Source: Planctomycetota bacterium
GTDB lineage: Bacteria; Planctomycetota; JAMOSO01
NCBI GenBank assembly: GCA_027063065.1
Contig: JAMOSO010000048.1
Location: 38,786-102,785, forward strand
Direction: 5' to 3'
DNA: 64,000 bases
A program made the position numbers and the translations under genes. A model generated the notes under the pieces. It was not told the DNA's origin and made no database searches. It worked only from the letters and a program-made list of their open reading frames with translations. Shown one piece after another: positions 48,664-57,549 of the stretch. The first letter of the stretch is position 1, and each line of letters opens with the position of its first letter.

Positions 48664-50118
48664 TTAATTTTTTAATTTTGCCAACATTACGTTTTGCATA
48701 ATATCTTTAGGTGCTTTAGCGCCTGTCCACAACTCAAACTGGCGCGCTCCTTGGGCGATAAACATTTCTACGCCATTAATTGTTTTAGCTTGTTTGCTGT
48801 TGGCTTCTTTTAATAGCTTGGTTTCTAACGGATTGTATATAGCGTCAAATACAACACAATTTGGTGTAAATCCATTTTTGTCAAATGGGGTTTCGTCTGT
48901 GTTGGGAGACATTCCTACCGATGTAGTATTTAGTATAACATCCCATTTGATAGATTGTACCTCTGCTTGGGTGATGGCTAGCCCATTGCATTCTTTGGCT
49001 AGATTTTGGGCTTTTTCAAACGTTCGATTACAAATGCTGATATTGGCTTGGCGAGATTGTAGACCAAACGCAATTGCTCGTGCGGCACCTCCAGCCCCAA
49101 TAATTAGGCAGTTTTTATCAGTTAGATTAATTTTGTTTTCTACGGCATTGATAGCTGCCCAACAATCGGAATTGTATCCGTGCAGTTCGTTATTTTTTTG
49201 CATTACAATAGTATTTACTGCACCGATTTGTTGTGCTAAAGGTTCTATTTGACTTAAACTTTTTTGCACTGATTCTTTGTGTGGAATTGTAACACTGTAG
49301 CCATATACTGGTATTTGTTTAAAATCTTCGATAAATGCATTGGGTTCACCATCTACTTTAAACGGCAGATATAGACAGTTTAAATTTAATTTATCAAAGG
49401 CGGCATTGTGAATGTCAGGGCTCATACTGTGTCCGACTGGGTTGGCAATGATGCCGTAAATTTTGGTGTCTGTATTTATTTTGTCATAGCGAAATCTGTT
49501 GCGTAGTTCAGAGGCAGTGATTTGACCAGGTGCTGATTCTGTGCCTTTGGTTAATGATGCAAATGTTAAGTATCCGCCAAATTTTTTGGTAGCTATTCTG
49601 GATATTAATCCAAGTTCTCCCATACCCAAGGCGATAGTTTCTTTTTTGCTAGTTTTTAAAGCTTGAAAAATGCGTAAATTATCTTGAATTTTATCTATTT
49701 TAACAGCTATTTTAGCTATATCACATAAGGGGTGTTTGCGGATGTTTTCAAGGATAGTTTCAAAATCATTTGGAAATCCTTTAAAGTCATGGTGAGACAC
49801 AATAATCTTAGTATTGGATTGAGGAGGAAATTCATCGGCGTATTCAAGCTCTACATCAATATAATTGGCTCCCCAATTAGCTGCTTTTTGTAGCCATTGC
49901 AAACGGATGTTGTCGTTACAGTCGTTACATCCGCCGTCTTCTATTTTGCGCCATGTGGCAATAATTGGCACGGTTGAATGTTTGATTAATTTCTGGGCGC
50001 AATTTGGATCGTCTAAATAATCCAAACGGATCTCGATAATATCGGCGTGTTTATTGGCAGCATCTATGGCAGCCAATGAATCTGTTTCTGTTTTGGTGGT
50101 AAGTGGTATACAAATCAT
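48664..50118 (-). CDS. aroDE: Bifunctional 3-dehydroquinate dehydratase / shikimate dehydrogenase
   Basis: Two shikimate-pathway enzymes are fused. Residues 1-215 are type I dehydroquinase, with EIRLDYL, the active His in IIVSHHDFKGF and the Schiff-base Lys in IAKIAVKI. Residues 218-484 are shikimate dehydrogenase, with NPVGHSMSPDIHN, IPHKES, GAGGAARAI and NTTSVGM. Such AroDE fusions occur in Chlamydiae, Planctomycetes and plants, among others. ATG 50118 lies only six bases after a TATAAT box, so its mRNA may lack a leader. Confidence 0.95.
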   Translation of the reverse strand: MICIPLTTKTETDSLAAIDAANKHADIIEIRLDYLDDPNCAQKLIKHSTVPIIATWRKIEDGGCNDCNDNIRLQWLQKAANWGANYIDVELEYADEFPPQSNTKIIVSHHDFKGFPNDFETILENIRKHPLCDIAKIAVKIDKIQDNLRIFQALKTSKKETIALGMGELGLISRIATKKFGGYLTFASLTKGTESAPGQITASELRNRFRYDKINTDTKIYGIIANPVGHSMSPDIHNAAFDKLNLNCLYLPFKVDGEPNAFIEDFKQIPVYGYSVTIPHKESVQKSLSQIEPLAQQIGAVNTIVMQKNNELHGYNSDCWAAINAVENKINLTDKNCLIIGAGGAARAIAFGLQSRQANISICNRTFEKAQNLAKECNGLAITQAEVQSIKWDVILNTTSVGMSPNTDETPFDKNGFTPNCVVFDAIYNPLETKLLKEANSKQAKTINGVEMFIAQGARQFELWTGAKAPKDIMQNVMLAKLKN

Positions 50119-50124
50119 AAATGT

Positions 50125-50132
50125 ATTATACT
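50125..50132. promoter_or_regulatory. Overlapping divergent -10 boxes for aroDE and the DUF192 gene
   Basis: ATTATACT reads TATAAT on the minus strand (50130-50125) and TATACT on the plus strand (50127-50132). The minus box ends 6 bases before the aroDE ATG (50118), the plus box 7 bases before ATG 50140. Both transcripts would begin at or within a base of the start codon. The -35 regions are weak. Confidence 0.6.
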
Positions 50133-50139
50133 AATAAAT

Positions 50140-50484
50140 ATGCAAATTTATACATTGAAAGATATGCACAATAGAATAATTTTAAAAGAGCTTAAATTTG
50201 CCGATGGGTTTGTGCAGAGGGCTGTAGGGCTTTTGGGTAAAAGTTCTATGTCAGAGTCGTCAGGATTGCTTATTCAAACCAATGCTATTCATACTTGTTT
50301 TATGCGCTTTCCTTTGGATTTAATATTTCTAAATCGTCAAAATAGAGTTCTTAAAATTGTATATAATGTAAAGCCTTGGCGTATTGCAGTGTGTTTTGGT
50401 GCTTTTCAAGTTGTGGAATGTTTGGGCGGGATTGTTCCCTGTTGTGTACAAGTTGGTATGCAATTGTGTTTTGTTGCAGAGTAA
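50140..50484 (+). CDS. DUF192-family protein
   Basis: A 114-residue protein with the family pattern AVGLLGKSS, GLLIQTNAIHTCFMRFPLDLIFLN, VKPWR and VVECLGG. Function is unknown; most relatives are exported, but this one lacks a signal peptide. ATG 50140 has no Shine-Dalgarno and probably starts a leaderless mRNA from the -10 box shared with aroDE. Confidence 0.88.
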   Translation: MQIYTLKDMHNRIILKELKFADGFVQRAVGLLGKSSMSESSGLLIQTNAIHTCFMRFPLDLIFLNRQNRVLKIVYNVKPWRIAVCFGAFQVVECLGGIVPCCVQVGMQLCFVAE

Positions 50485-50488
50485 ATAC

Positions 50489-50516
50489 TGGACATACAAG
50501 CAATGTTTGTTAAAAT
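50489..50516 (+). promoter_or_regulatory. Sigma-70 promoter giving a leaderless xseA transcript
   Basis: TGGACA (50489-50494) and TAAAAT (50511-50516) are 16 bases apart. The -10 box ends six bases before ATG 50523, so transcription should start at the ATG. No Shine-Dalgarno is present. Confidence 0.55.
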
Positions 50517-50522
50517 AAAATT

Positions 50523-51890
50523 ATGTCTCGTTTTTTTAATTTTGATCAACCACAACCTTTAAATTTAGATACACCTGTTAGGCAAAGTTTGCAGGATTTG
50601 TTAAAGCAGGTTCAAGCTCGTGTTGAAGGTGGTGGCCAAAGCCACTGGGTATTAGCAGAAATTGCCGAGTTGCGTCAACCTTCTAGTGGTCATATTTATT
50701 TTGAGTTAGTACAAAGACAAGGCGAAGCTATTGTGGCCAAATGTCGGGCAACTTGTTGGCGTACAATGGCTAATAAAATCATCACAGATTTTGAAATATC
50801 TACAGGTGTTAAGTTAAAAGCTGGATTAGAAGTATTAATTAGGGTGAATATAGGTTTTCACCCCGTATATGGTTTTGCTTTAAATTTACAAGAGATAGAT
50901 GTTAATTTTACCCTTGGTGAGATGGCGCGCCGTAGGCAAGCTATTATTAATAGATTGCAAGATGAGGGTTTATACGATAAGAACAAACAATTATCAATGC
51001 CTCTTGTATCAAGGCGATTGGCTGTTATTTCTTCGCACTCAGCAGCTGGCTTTGATGATTTTTGTCAGCAAATATCATCAGGTTTAACAGGTGCTACTAT
51101 TGTTGTTGATTTGTATCCAGCTATTATGCAAGGAGATAGTGCTGAAACTAGTATATTGAGCCAGATATCTCGCATAGCAAAATCATCACATCTTTACGAT
51201 GCTCTTGTAGTTATTCGCGGTGGTGGAGCGTCTATCGATTTAAGTTGTTTTGATTCTTATAAATTATCAGTTGCAGTTGCATTATTTCCGTTGCCAGTTG
51301 TAATAGGTATAGGTCATGAGCGCGACACGTCAATATTAGATTTAGTTGCCAATGTATCGTTAAAAACACCTACGGCAGTAGCAGATTTTTTTATTAATAA
51401 AATAAATCAATTTTTGCAAAATTTAGAGAACAATGAAAAACTTATAGTTAATAAAACTAACACTATATTAGATAATACAAATACAAATATTCAATATTAT
51501 GCCGAAAGGTTAAATTTAAAGTTACAACATCAAATACAGAACCAACGACATATACTAGATTTATATAAACAAAATATTGCTGAAATCACACGTAGATTGT
51601 GTTTATCTAAAAAGTTATATTTACAAAATATTATTAAAAATTTACCTAAGTTGGCACAGAATAATATTACACAAGGTGGCAATAAACTAAATATGTTACA
51701 ATCGATGATTAATATATTAGATCCTAAAAGATTATTGCAAAGGGGTTATTCTTTAACTTATGTAAATAATAAATTATTTAAAGGCAACCAAAAAATAAGT
51801 GTTGGTGATAAAGTAAAAACCGTTGTGAGTGGATTAAGTTTTACAAGTGAAGTATTAAATATAGAACAAAAAGGGAGTAAAAATGACTGA
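50523..51890 (+). CDS. xseA: Exodeoxyribonuclease VII large subunit
   Basis: An N-terminal OB fold (about 35-125) is followed by the catalytic domain with GHERDTSILDLVAN.. and TPTAVADFF (about 260-295), RGGGASIDL, and a long C-terminal coiled region. It degrades single-stranded DNA with XseB, encoded next with an eight-base overlap. Length 455 is normal. Confidence 0.96.
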   Translation: MSRFFNFDQPQPLNLDTPVRQSLQDLLKQVQARVEGGGQSHWVLAEIAELRQPSSGHIYFELVQRQGEAIVAKCRATCWRTMANKIITDFEISTGVKLKAGLEVLIRVNIGFHPVYGFALNLQEIDVNFTLGEMARRRQAIINRLQDEGLYDKNKQLSMPLVSRRLAVISSHSAAGFDDFCQQISSGLTGATIVVDLYPAIMQGDSAETSILSQISRIAKSSHLYDALVVIRGGGASIDLSCFDSYKLSVAVALFPLPVVIGIGHERDTSILDLVANVSLKTPTAVADFFINKINQFLQNLENNEKLIVNKTNTILDNTNTNIQYYAERLNLKLQHQIQNQRHILDLYKQNIAEITRRLCLSKKLYLQNIIKNLPKLAQNNITQGGNKLNMLQSMINILDPKRLLQRGYSLTYVNNKLFKGNQKISVGDKVKTVVSGLSFTSEVLNIEQKGSKND

Positions 51891-52125
51891 TATTGGTTAT
51901 CGTGAAGCAATGGATAAAATAGAATCAATCGTCGCCGAATTAGACAACGATCAAATGGATATTGATATTTTAGGCGAAAAAGTAGAAGAAGCGGTTAAAT
52001 TAATAGCTATTTGTAAAAATAAACTAAGAACAACCGAGGAAAAAGTAGGTTTGATACTAAAGGATATGAATATCGACGACGATGAAAAAGCAGATGAAAA
52101 TTTAAAGGAAGACTTACTTTTTTAG
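51883..52125 (+). CDS. xseB: Exodeoxyribonuclease VII small subunit
   Basis: An 80-residue helical hairpin protein with the pattern YREAMDKIESIVAELDND, which matches XseB. Its start overlaps xseA by eight bases, with an AGGGAG site, which balances expression of the two subunits. Confidence 0.93.
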   Translation: MTDIGYREAMDKIESIVAELDNDQMDIDILGEKVEEAVKLIAICKNKLRTTEEKVGLILKDMNIDDDEKADENLKEDLLF

Positions 52126-52134
52126 GAAAACAAA

Positions 52135-52590
52135 ATGAAATATATTTTAAGTTTATTGTTGGTGTTGTTGGTAGGTTGTTCGGATGATGGTTTAGTGCAG
52201 TATCGAGATGGTCATCCTGTTGGCAATCCAGCAGATGCTATATATGAAAGTTATTGGCATAAATTAGAATCTTCAGGAATGGTAACTAGGCCTACAATAC
52301 AGCCTATTGATCGAGAAATTTTAATGACACAAGTATTGGGGCGTTGGGTGCCAGATTATAAATTATCACAGGTTAGATTGCCCGATGGAGAATATATTGA
52401 CGTACGCTCAGATGGTAAAGTTTATAACGCATCTAATAAGGAAGTAGGTCAATGGGATATGCGCAAGGGTAGGATTGATGTATGGGCAAATGGCAAGTAT
52501 CGTTATTCTTTAATTAAAGTGCGTGGTCGTATTTGCCATTTGATGCCAACAGAATTATATGGTTTTGCTCCATTGGTTAGAGTTAAGTAA
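52135..52590 (+). CDS. Predicted lipoprotein, function unknown
   Basis: The signal peptide ends with lipobox LVGC at Cys15. The mature part contains VLGRWVPDY, LPDGEYIDVRSDG and WDMRKGRIDVWANGKYRYSL, which suggests a beta-rich lipocalin-like fold, but no family is certain. It follows xseB by nine bases and ends five bases before the tRNA on the opposite strand. Confidence 0.75.
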   Translation: MKYILSLLLVLLVGCSDDGLVQYRDGHPVGNPADAIYESYWHKLESSGMVTRPTIQPIDREILMTQVLGRWVPDYKLSQVRLPDGEYIDVRSDGKVYNASNKEVGQWDMRKGRIDVWANGKYRYSLIKVRGRICHLMPTELYGFAPLVRVK

Positions 52591-52595
52591 ATAGA

Positions 52596-52672
52596 TGGTC
52601 GGGGCGACAGGATTTGAACCTACGACCTCTACACCCCCAGTGTAGCGCTCTACCAAGCTGAGCCACGCCCCG
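52596..52672 (-). tRNA. tRNA-Pro (anticodon GGG)
   Basis: On the minus strand the acceptor stem CGGGGCG pairs with CGCCCCG, followed by discriminator A and an encoded CCA (52598-52596). The D arm (GCTCAGCTTGGTAGAGC), the anticodon stem CTACA/TGTAG with loop CTGGGGG, and the T arm with TTCAAAT are all intact. Anticodon GGG reads CCC/CCU proline codons, and G37 is the m1G site of TrmD. Confidence 0.97.
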
Positions 52673-52674
52673 AC

Positions 52675-52875
52675 AAGAGCGAGGATTTTACCTCTTAGCA
52701 ATTAATTGTCAATATGTATTGTTCTATACAATTGATTATTGCGTAGCTATTTAAAATAATTTTGATAGCTGTCTCTTGAATTTAATAAGATTAATATATT
52801 ATTTATGATATATTATTAGCTAACTTATAAACTTTATTTTTACATATATATGTATTGTATGCAAAGGATGCTAAT
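52675..52875. other. AT-rich intergenic region before the heparinase-like gene
   Basis: About 200 very AT-rich bases contain several overlapping TATA-like boxes but no -35/-10 pair I trust. The palindrome CAATTAATTG lies at the start. Nothing else is recognisable. Confidence 0.4.
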
Positions 52876-55800
52876 ATGAATTTAAAAAAACAATTAATAC
52901 TAATGTTATGTTTAGGGACGTTTTGCTCTGTAGCTTTGGCTACTAATGCACCTACATTACAGTTAAATTTTAATCAATATACCGCTTCAAAAACATTAAT
53001 TGAAGGTGGTAAAATATTGCAAATACCAAATGAAACATCTTTTGTTAAAGATTTAACACGAAATGATGATTATTTATATTTTAATGGTCTTAATGATAAT
53101 TTGCATATCGAATTATCTAATCATAATATAAATACATTAAAGGGTTCCTTTTCTATTAAATTTGATTTTTATTCTCGCAGGTTGCCTAGAGATGACGATT
53201 ATCGCAATCCCGAAATCAAAAATATTGAGGTGTTCGCTGCTATTGATGCGCAAAATAAAACAGTGTTGGCATTTTATTTAAATCAAGATAACCGTTTTAC
53301 CGTAGAGTGGGTTAATCACAATGGCAAACGCTTTGAGATTCAAACATCGTGGAATCATGGCAATAATTATGAAGTGGCTAGTTTGCAACGCAATAAATGG
53401 TATCGCACGGCATTAATTTATAATAAAAATATAAATAAATTAGAAATTTACTTAGATGGAGAAAAAATCGGCTCGACTAAAACAGAAGGGATTTTAAAAG
53501 ATATTAAACAATTTCGTTTTGGTGGCAATTTAGATAAAAGTCAAAAAAATATGTTTCTTGGAGGTTTGGATAATGTCAAATTATTTAAGGGTATCACTAA
53601 CAATAAACAGACCGATAAAATTGCGCAAAAAAAGGCGTGGCAACGTTTGTATAACTCGGCAAATGTTGAATTGAGCCGATTTTTAAAGCCAGAAAAACCT
53701 GAGTGGGCTAATCATCATCCTAGAATGTTATTAACGCCTGCCAGAATTAAAATTTTAAAAGAGGACTTAAAAAAAGGTAAGGGTCCCAAGTTAGTAGAAC
53801 GTTTATTAGAAAAATGCGATGCGATGATGAATCCCAACGCGTTTGGGTATGTTAATGAGATTCCTGTTCGTTCTTGGGATGCAACTAAAATTTTAGGACC
53901 TATAGAATTATCTTTGGCGACAATTTTAACAGGTGATAAAAAATATGCTCAATATGCTATTAAACTTGTTTGTGATTATACTACAAAACGTGGATTGCAT
54001 GATGTCGATAGAGGATTATATGGTTCTGGCGAAGGTATGGTTAGGCAAGGAATGGTGGTTACTTGGACATACGATTGGGCATATCAATATTTTACTCCAG
54101 AACAACGTCAACAAGTACGTTTATTTTTATTAAATATTGCACAAGGCACATATAATTTTTATAAGGGTGACGTTGATTTTCAATCACATACAGATGGTTT
54201 GAGTGGTTGGGTAGCTAATTGGACTGCCATGTCGGTGTCTACTTTGGGCAATACTTCTTTGGCTATTTTGGGCGAAACAAATGCTCCCGCAAAATTGTGG
54301 CTGGATTATGCCATTGCCAGAGCTCTTCAATATGGTTTTTATGCCATAGGAACAGAAGGATGTTTTCACGAAATGATTAATTATTTTGCGTATGGGGCAG
54401 CACCGATTTTACCTTTTATGGAATCATACTATACTGCAGGTGGTGATGATATCTTGAGTAAAACAAATTTTTCTAAATTAACTAATTTTATTCCTTATGT
54501 TATTTATCCCAATAGCCGTAAGACAATGTCATTAAAATATGCATCTTCAGGAATTACGGTATTACATAATGTTAATTCTTATCCATTGGCGTTATTGCGT
54601 AAAAAATTTGGAAATCAACAGGCCGAATGGTGTTGGCAACGTTTACATGAAAATCAACCGTGGTATGAAAAATGGAGTTTGTTTTCAATTATTTGGTTTA
54701 AGCCAGATCAACCAAAATTATCTTCGCCTAATTTACCTTTGGCAAAGTGGTTTAAAAGTGAGGGCTTTGTGGCATTTCGTTCTGATTGGACAAGAGATGG
54801 TATAGCCGGCATCTTTATGGCTTATCCTGCTAAGATGATGTCGCATGATCAATCAGATAGAGGTCAGTTTACATTGTATGGTTATCAAGGTCGCTGGATT
54901 ATTGATAATGGTGGGCGAGGCAATCCAAAGCAAGGTTGGCGAGATGCACATAATTTAATTACAGTTGATAATAAAATACCGTTTCAAAAAGCTAGATTGA
55001 TGCATAATTTTCATCACGATTCATTTATAACCAATTATTGTAGTGACGATTCTATTGCCACAACGGCAGAGGCTGATTTGACAGATTCTTATCGCTATAC
55101 ATATACATGGGGATATAAAAAACGAGGCAATAATTCTAAGTACGAAGACATGTTTAAGGATGCTCAACGTAAGATTGTTTTTATGCGCGAAAAACACGCA
55201 CCATCATATTTGTTGGTGTATGATACTATTCAACAAGATGATAAAGAGCATTCTTATACGTTAAATTTGCATACAGATTCACAAAACGAAGTTTCAATAC
55301 AAAAAGATAAAGTTGAGTTTAAACAATATCCTATCATAAAGGGGGCTGAAGTATCTTATTTATGTTGGCCAGGGCAAGTGGATAAATCGGGTCAGTATTA
55401 TTATAAGGGCAGACCTTATAATGGTGAGGTAAAATACGGTCAAGCACAATACATAATTGATGTGCCGGTTGCAGGGCAATACAATTTGTATGGATTTGGC
55501 AGACCAGGCGAAAAGAACCCAGGTGGAATGGATTCTTTTTTTATTAAATTTGGCAAACAAAAAAGTTTATGGGGTGTATCTAAATATTCTTGGTCAAAGA
55601 TAAATAAAAAACCATACGAGTTAAAGGCGGGTCAAAATATATTAACAGTTTTGGCTAGAGAGCCAGAGTCTAAGGCGATAAAGTTTGTGTTGTATCCTGT
55701 GAGTGCCGGTATCCCTGTTTTTAATAGCGATCATGATGATAATTTAATTTTAATTGACGCTTCTAAACCAAATAAGCTTAGTGGTACTTTTTTTGTTAAA

Positions 55801-56454
55801 ACAGAAAAATTGCCAGCTAGTGCTTATGATGAGGCTAAAGAGGCTTATATGACACTGTATCAGTTAGCTCCAAAAAGAGGTTTTAAATCGGGAGTATTTC
55901 CTGGTTTATCTTTGCCACACTTGCGTTTGCAGGTTACTGATAAAGCCGTGCAGGGTAAATTTTTAAATTTTTTCTATCCTAGAAATGCTAAAATGGAACA
56001 ACCAATTTTAAAAAGAATAGATGATAGTGCTAATTTGATTGTATGGAAATCATGCCAAGATTTAATTTGCTACAAAGAATCGGATTTGATTATTAAAAAT
56101 GGTTTAGAAAGTGACGCAGATTTAATCGTGATACGCAAGCAGTCCGATAAGCTAATTTCATTTGTTATGCTTAATGGCACTTATTTAAAATATCGTAATC
56201 AAATGTTGATAAATTTATTGGGCGGTAAAGGTATAGCCTCTTGGACAAAAGATACTTTGGCAATAAGCGGTCAAGATTTATCTGATTTTGTATTTAATTT
56301 TCCATTGGGTAAAAAAAATGTGTTTAATATTTTAGCAAAAAAACCTATTTTGAAAAAAGTTACCGCTAACGGTAAAAATATTACAGTTAAACATACAGAT
56401 AAAGGCTGGCAATCAACTACGCTTTTACCAGGCAATAAGGTATTAACATGGTAG
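52876..56454 (+). CDS. Secreted protein with LamG-like domain and heparinase II/III-like region
   Basis: A signal peptide ends near VALA. Residues about 35-235 look like a concanavalin/LamG fold (SFSIKFDFYSRR, NKLEIYLDGEKIGSTK). From about 270 the HPRMLLTPARI start, YDWAYQYFTPEQR and GGRGNPKQGW resemble heparinase II/III and alginate-lyase-like alpha-toroid/beta proteins common in Lentisphaerota. About 1192 residues. It probably acts on sulfated or uronic polysaccharide outside the cytoplasm; the catalytic residues were not placed. ATG 52876 has an AAAGGA site; a TTG at 52855 is rejected. The kinase gene follows by 18 bases. Confidence 0.8.
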   Translation: MNLKKQLILMLCLGTFCSVALATNAPTLQLNFNQYTASKTLIEGGKILQIPNETSFVKDLTRNDDYLYFNGLNDNLHIELSNHNINTLKGSFSIKFDFYSRRLPRDDDYRNPEIKNIEVFAAIDAQNKTVLAFYLNQDNRFTVEWVNHNGKRFEIQTSWNHGNNYEVASLQRNKWYRTALIYNKNINKLEIYLDGEKIGSTKTEGILKDIKQFRFGGNLDKSQKNMFLGGLDNVKLFKGITNNKQTDKIAQKKAWQRLYNSANVELSRFLKPEKPEWANHHPRMLLTPARIKILKEDLKKGKGPKLVERLLEKCDAMMNPNAFGYVNEIPVRSWDATKILGPIELSLATILTGDKKYAQYAIKLVCDYTTKRGLHDVDRGLYGSGEGMVRQGMVVTWTYDWAYQYFTPEQRQQVRLFLLNIAQGTYNFYKGDVDFQSHTDGLSGWVANWTAMSVSTLGNTSLAILGETNAPAKLWLDYAIARALQYGFYAIGTEGCFHEMINYFAYGAAPILPFMESYYTAGGDDILSKTNFSKLTNFIPYVIYPNSRKTMSLKYASSGITVLHNVNSYPLALLRKKFGNQQAEWCWQRLHENQPWYEKWSLFSIIWFKPDQPKLSSPNLPLAKWFKSEGFVAFRSDWTRDGIAGIFMAYPAKMMSHDQSDRGQFTLYGYQGRWIIDNGGRGNPKQGWRDAHNLITVDNKIPFQKARLMHNFHHDSFITNYCSDDSIATTAEADLTDSYRYTYTWGYKKRGNNSKYEDMFKDAQRKIVFMREKHAPSYLLVYDTIQQDDKEHSYTLNLHTDSQNEVSIQKDKVEFKQYPIIKGAEVSYLCWPGQVDKSGQYYYKGRPYNGEVKYGQAQYIIDVPVAGQYNLYGFGRPGEKNPGGMDSFFIKFGKQKSLWGVSKYSWSKINKKPYELKAGQNILTVLAREPESKAIKFVLYPVSAGIPVFNSDHDDNLILIDASKPNKLSGTFFVKTEKLPASAYDEAKEAYMTLYQLAPKRGFKSGVFPGLSLPHLRLQVTDKAVQGKFLNFFYPRNAKMEQPILKRIDDSANLIVWKSCQDLICYKESDLIIKNGLESDADLIVIRKQSDKLISFVMLNGTYLKYRNQMLINLLGGKGIASWTKDTLAISGQDLSDFVFNFPLGKKNVFNILAKKPILKKVTANGKNITVKHTDKGWQSTTLLPGNKVLTW

Positions 56455-56472
56455 AAATCTATTTTGTAATTA

Positions 56473-57384
56473 ATGCTAAAATTAAATCAGTCTTTTAAAA
56501 TCACATTTTTAATAGTGATATTTGTAGTTGTTCCAGCGTTGTTTTTGGGGCTTTATAGTATTTCGGTTTTAAATATAGATAAAATTGTAGAAGAGGCTCA
56601 ATTTGAGGTATTGATTAATGCATGTATTGTTTTATTGTGTATAGTTGCAATCATTACAGGTGGCTTATTTACTACGACGTTAATTCGTCAAGAAATGGAA
56701 TTGGTCAGGTTAAAAGATGATTTTATATCACGCGTCAGTCATGAATTAAAAACACCTTTATCTACGATTAGATTATTGGCAGAGATGCTAAATAGTGGTG
56801 TAGAAAATAAAAATAAACAACAAGAATATTATCAAACTATCGCCCAAGAAAGTGAGCGTTTAAGTCGTTTAGTCGATAATATTTTAAATTTTTCTAGGAT
56901 AAATTCTGGTAAATTACAATTTGTGCCACGGGAGTGTCAGGTAAACCAATTGGTTAATGCGGTTATTGATAATTTATCATTAGGTGTTACAGGCTTTAGC
57001 TTTAAATTTATTAATGAGTGTGGATTAAAAACTATATATTGTTCTCCAGATGAGACTTCTCAAGCATTGTTGAATTTGTTGGAAAATGCAATTAAATATA
57101 GTTCGCAAGCTCATTGCATTAAAATTATATTAACGGATACTAAAGCTTATTATAGGTTGTCAGTATTGGATAAAGGGATTGGTATTGCAGAACAATATCA
57201 ACAAAAAATATTTGAACAATTTTACAGAATTAATGCAAGCACTGCTAATGATGCTAAAGGTTCTGGTATAGGTTTAGCAGTTGTGTCTGCGATTGCTCGT
57301 ATGCATAATGGATGGGTGGAATTAAAGTCAGAAGAAGGTATTGGAAGTAATTTTACTATCGTTCTTCCAAAGCCTATGTCTTAG
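56473..57384 (+). CDS. Membrane sensor histidine kinase
   Basis: Two hydrophobic helices (about 10-30 and 45-68) lie at the N-terminus with almost no periplasmic loop, so ligand sensing would be within the membrane. HisKA motif VSHELKTPLSTIR has His90. HATPase boxes are NLLENAIKYS, DKGIGI and GSGIGLAVVSAI. Length 303. No cognate response regulator is adjacent. It is probably cotranscribed with the upstream heparinase-like gene. Confidence 0.92.
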   Translation: MLKLNQSFKITFLIVIFVVVPALFLGLYSISVLNIDKIVEEAQFEVLINACIVLLCIVAIITGGLFTTTLIRQEMELVRLKDDFISRVSHELKTPLSTIRLLAEMLNSGVENKNKQQEYYQTIAQESERLSRLVDNILNFSRINSGKLQFVPRECQVNQLVNAVIDNLSLGVTGFSFKFINECGLKTIYCSPDETSQALLNLLENAIKYSSQAHCIKIILTDTKAYYRLSVLDKGIGIAEQYQQKIFEQFYRINASTANDAKGSGIGLAVVSAIARMHNGWVELKSEEGIGSNFTIVLPKPMS

Positions 57385-57549
57385 TATTTTATCAGCTATT
57401 GGATACGAGAGATATAGAACAAATGTTTATGGATATTTTTATAGATTTATAGTTTGTATGAATTTATTTAATATTATTTCTTTTTAATCCCAACTAGATT
57501 TTAATTAAAAAAACTTTAATATATCGACTCTTATATCAATGGAGATTTT

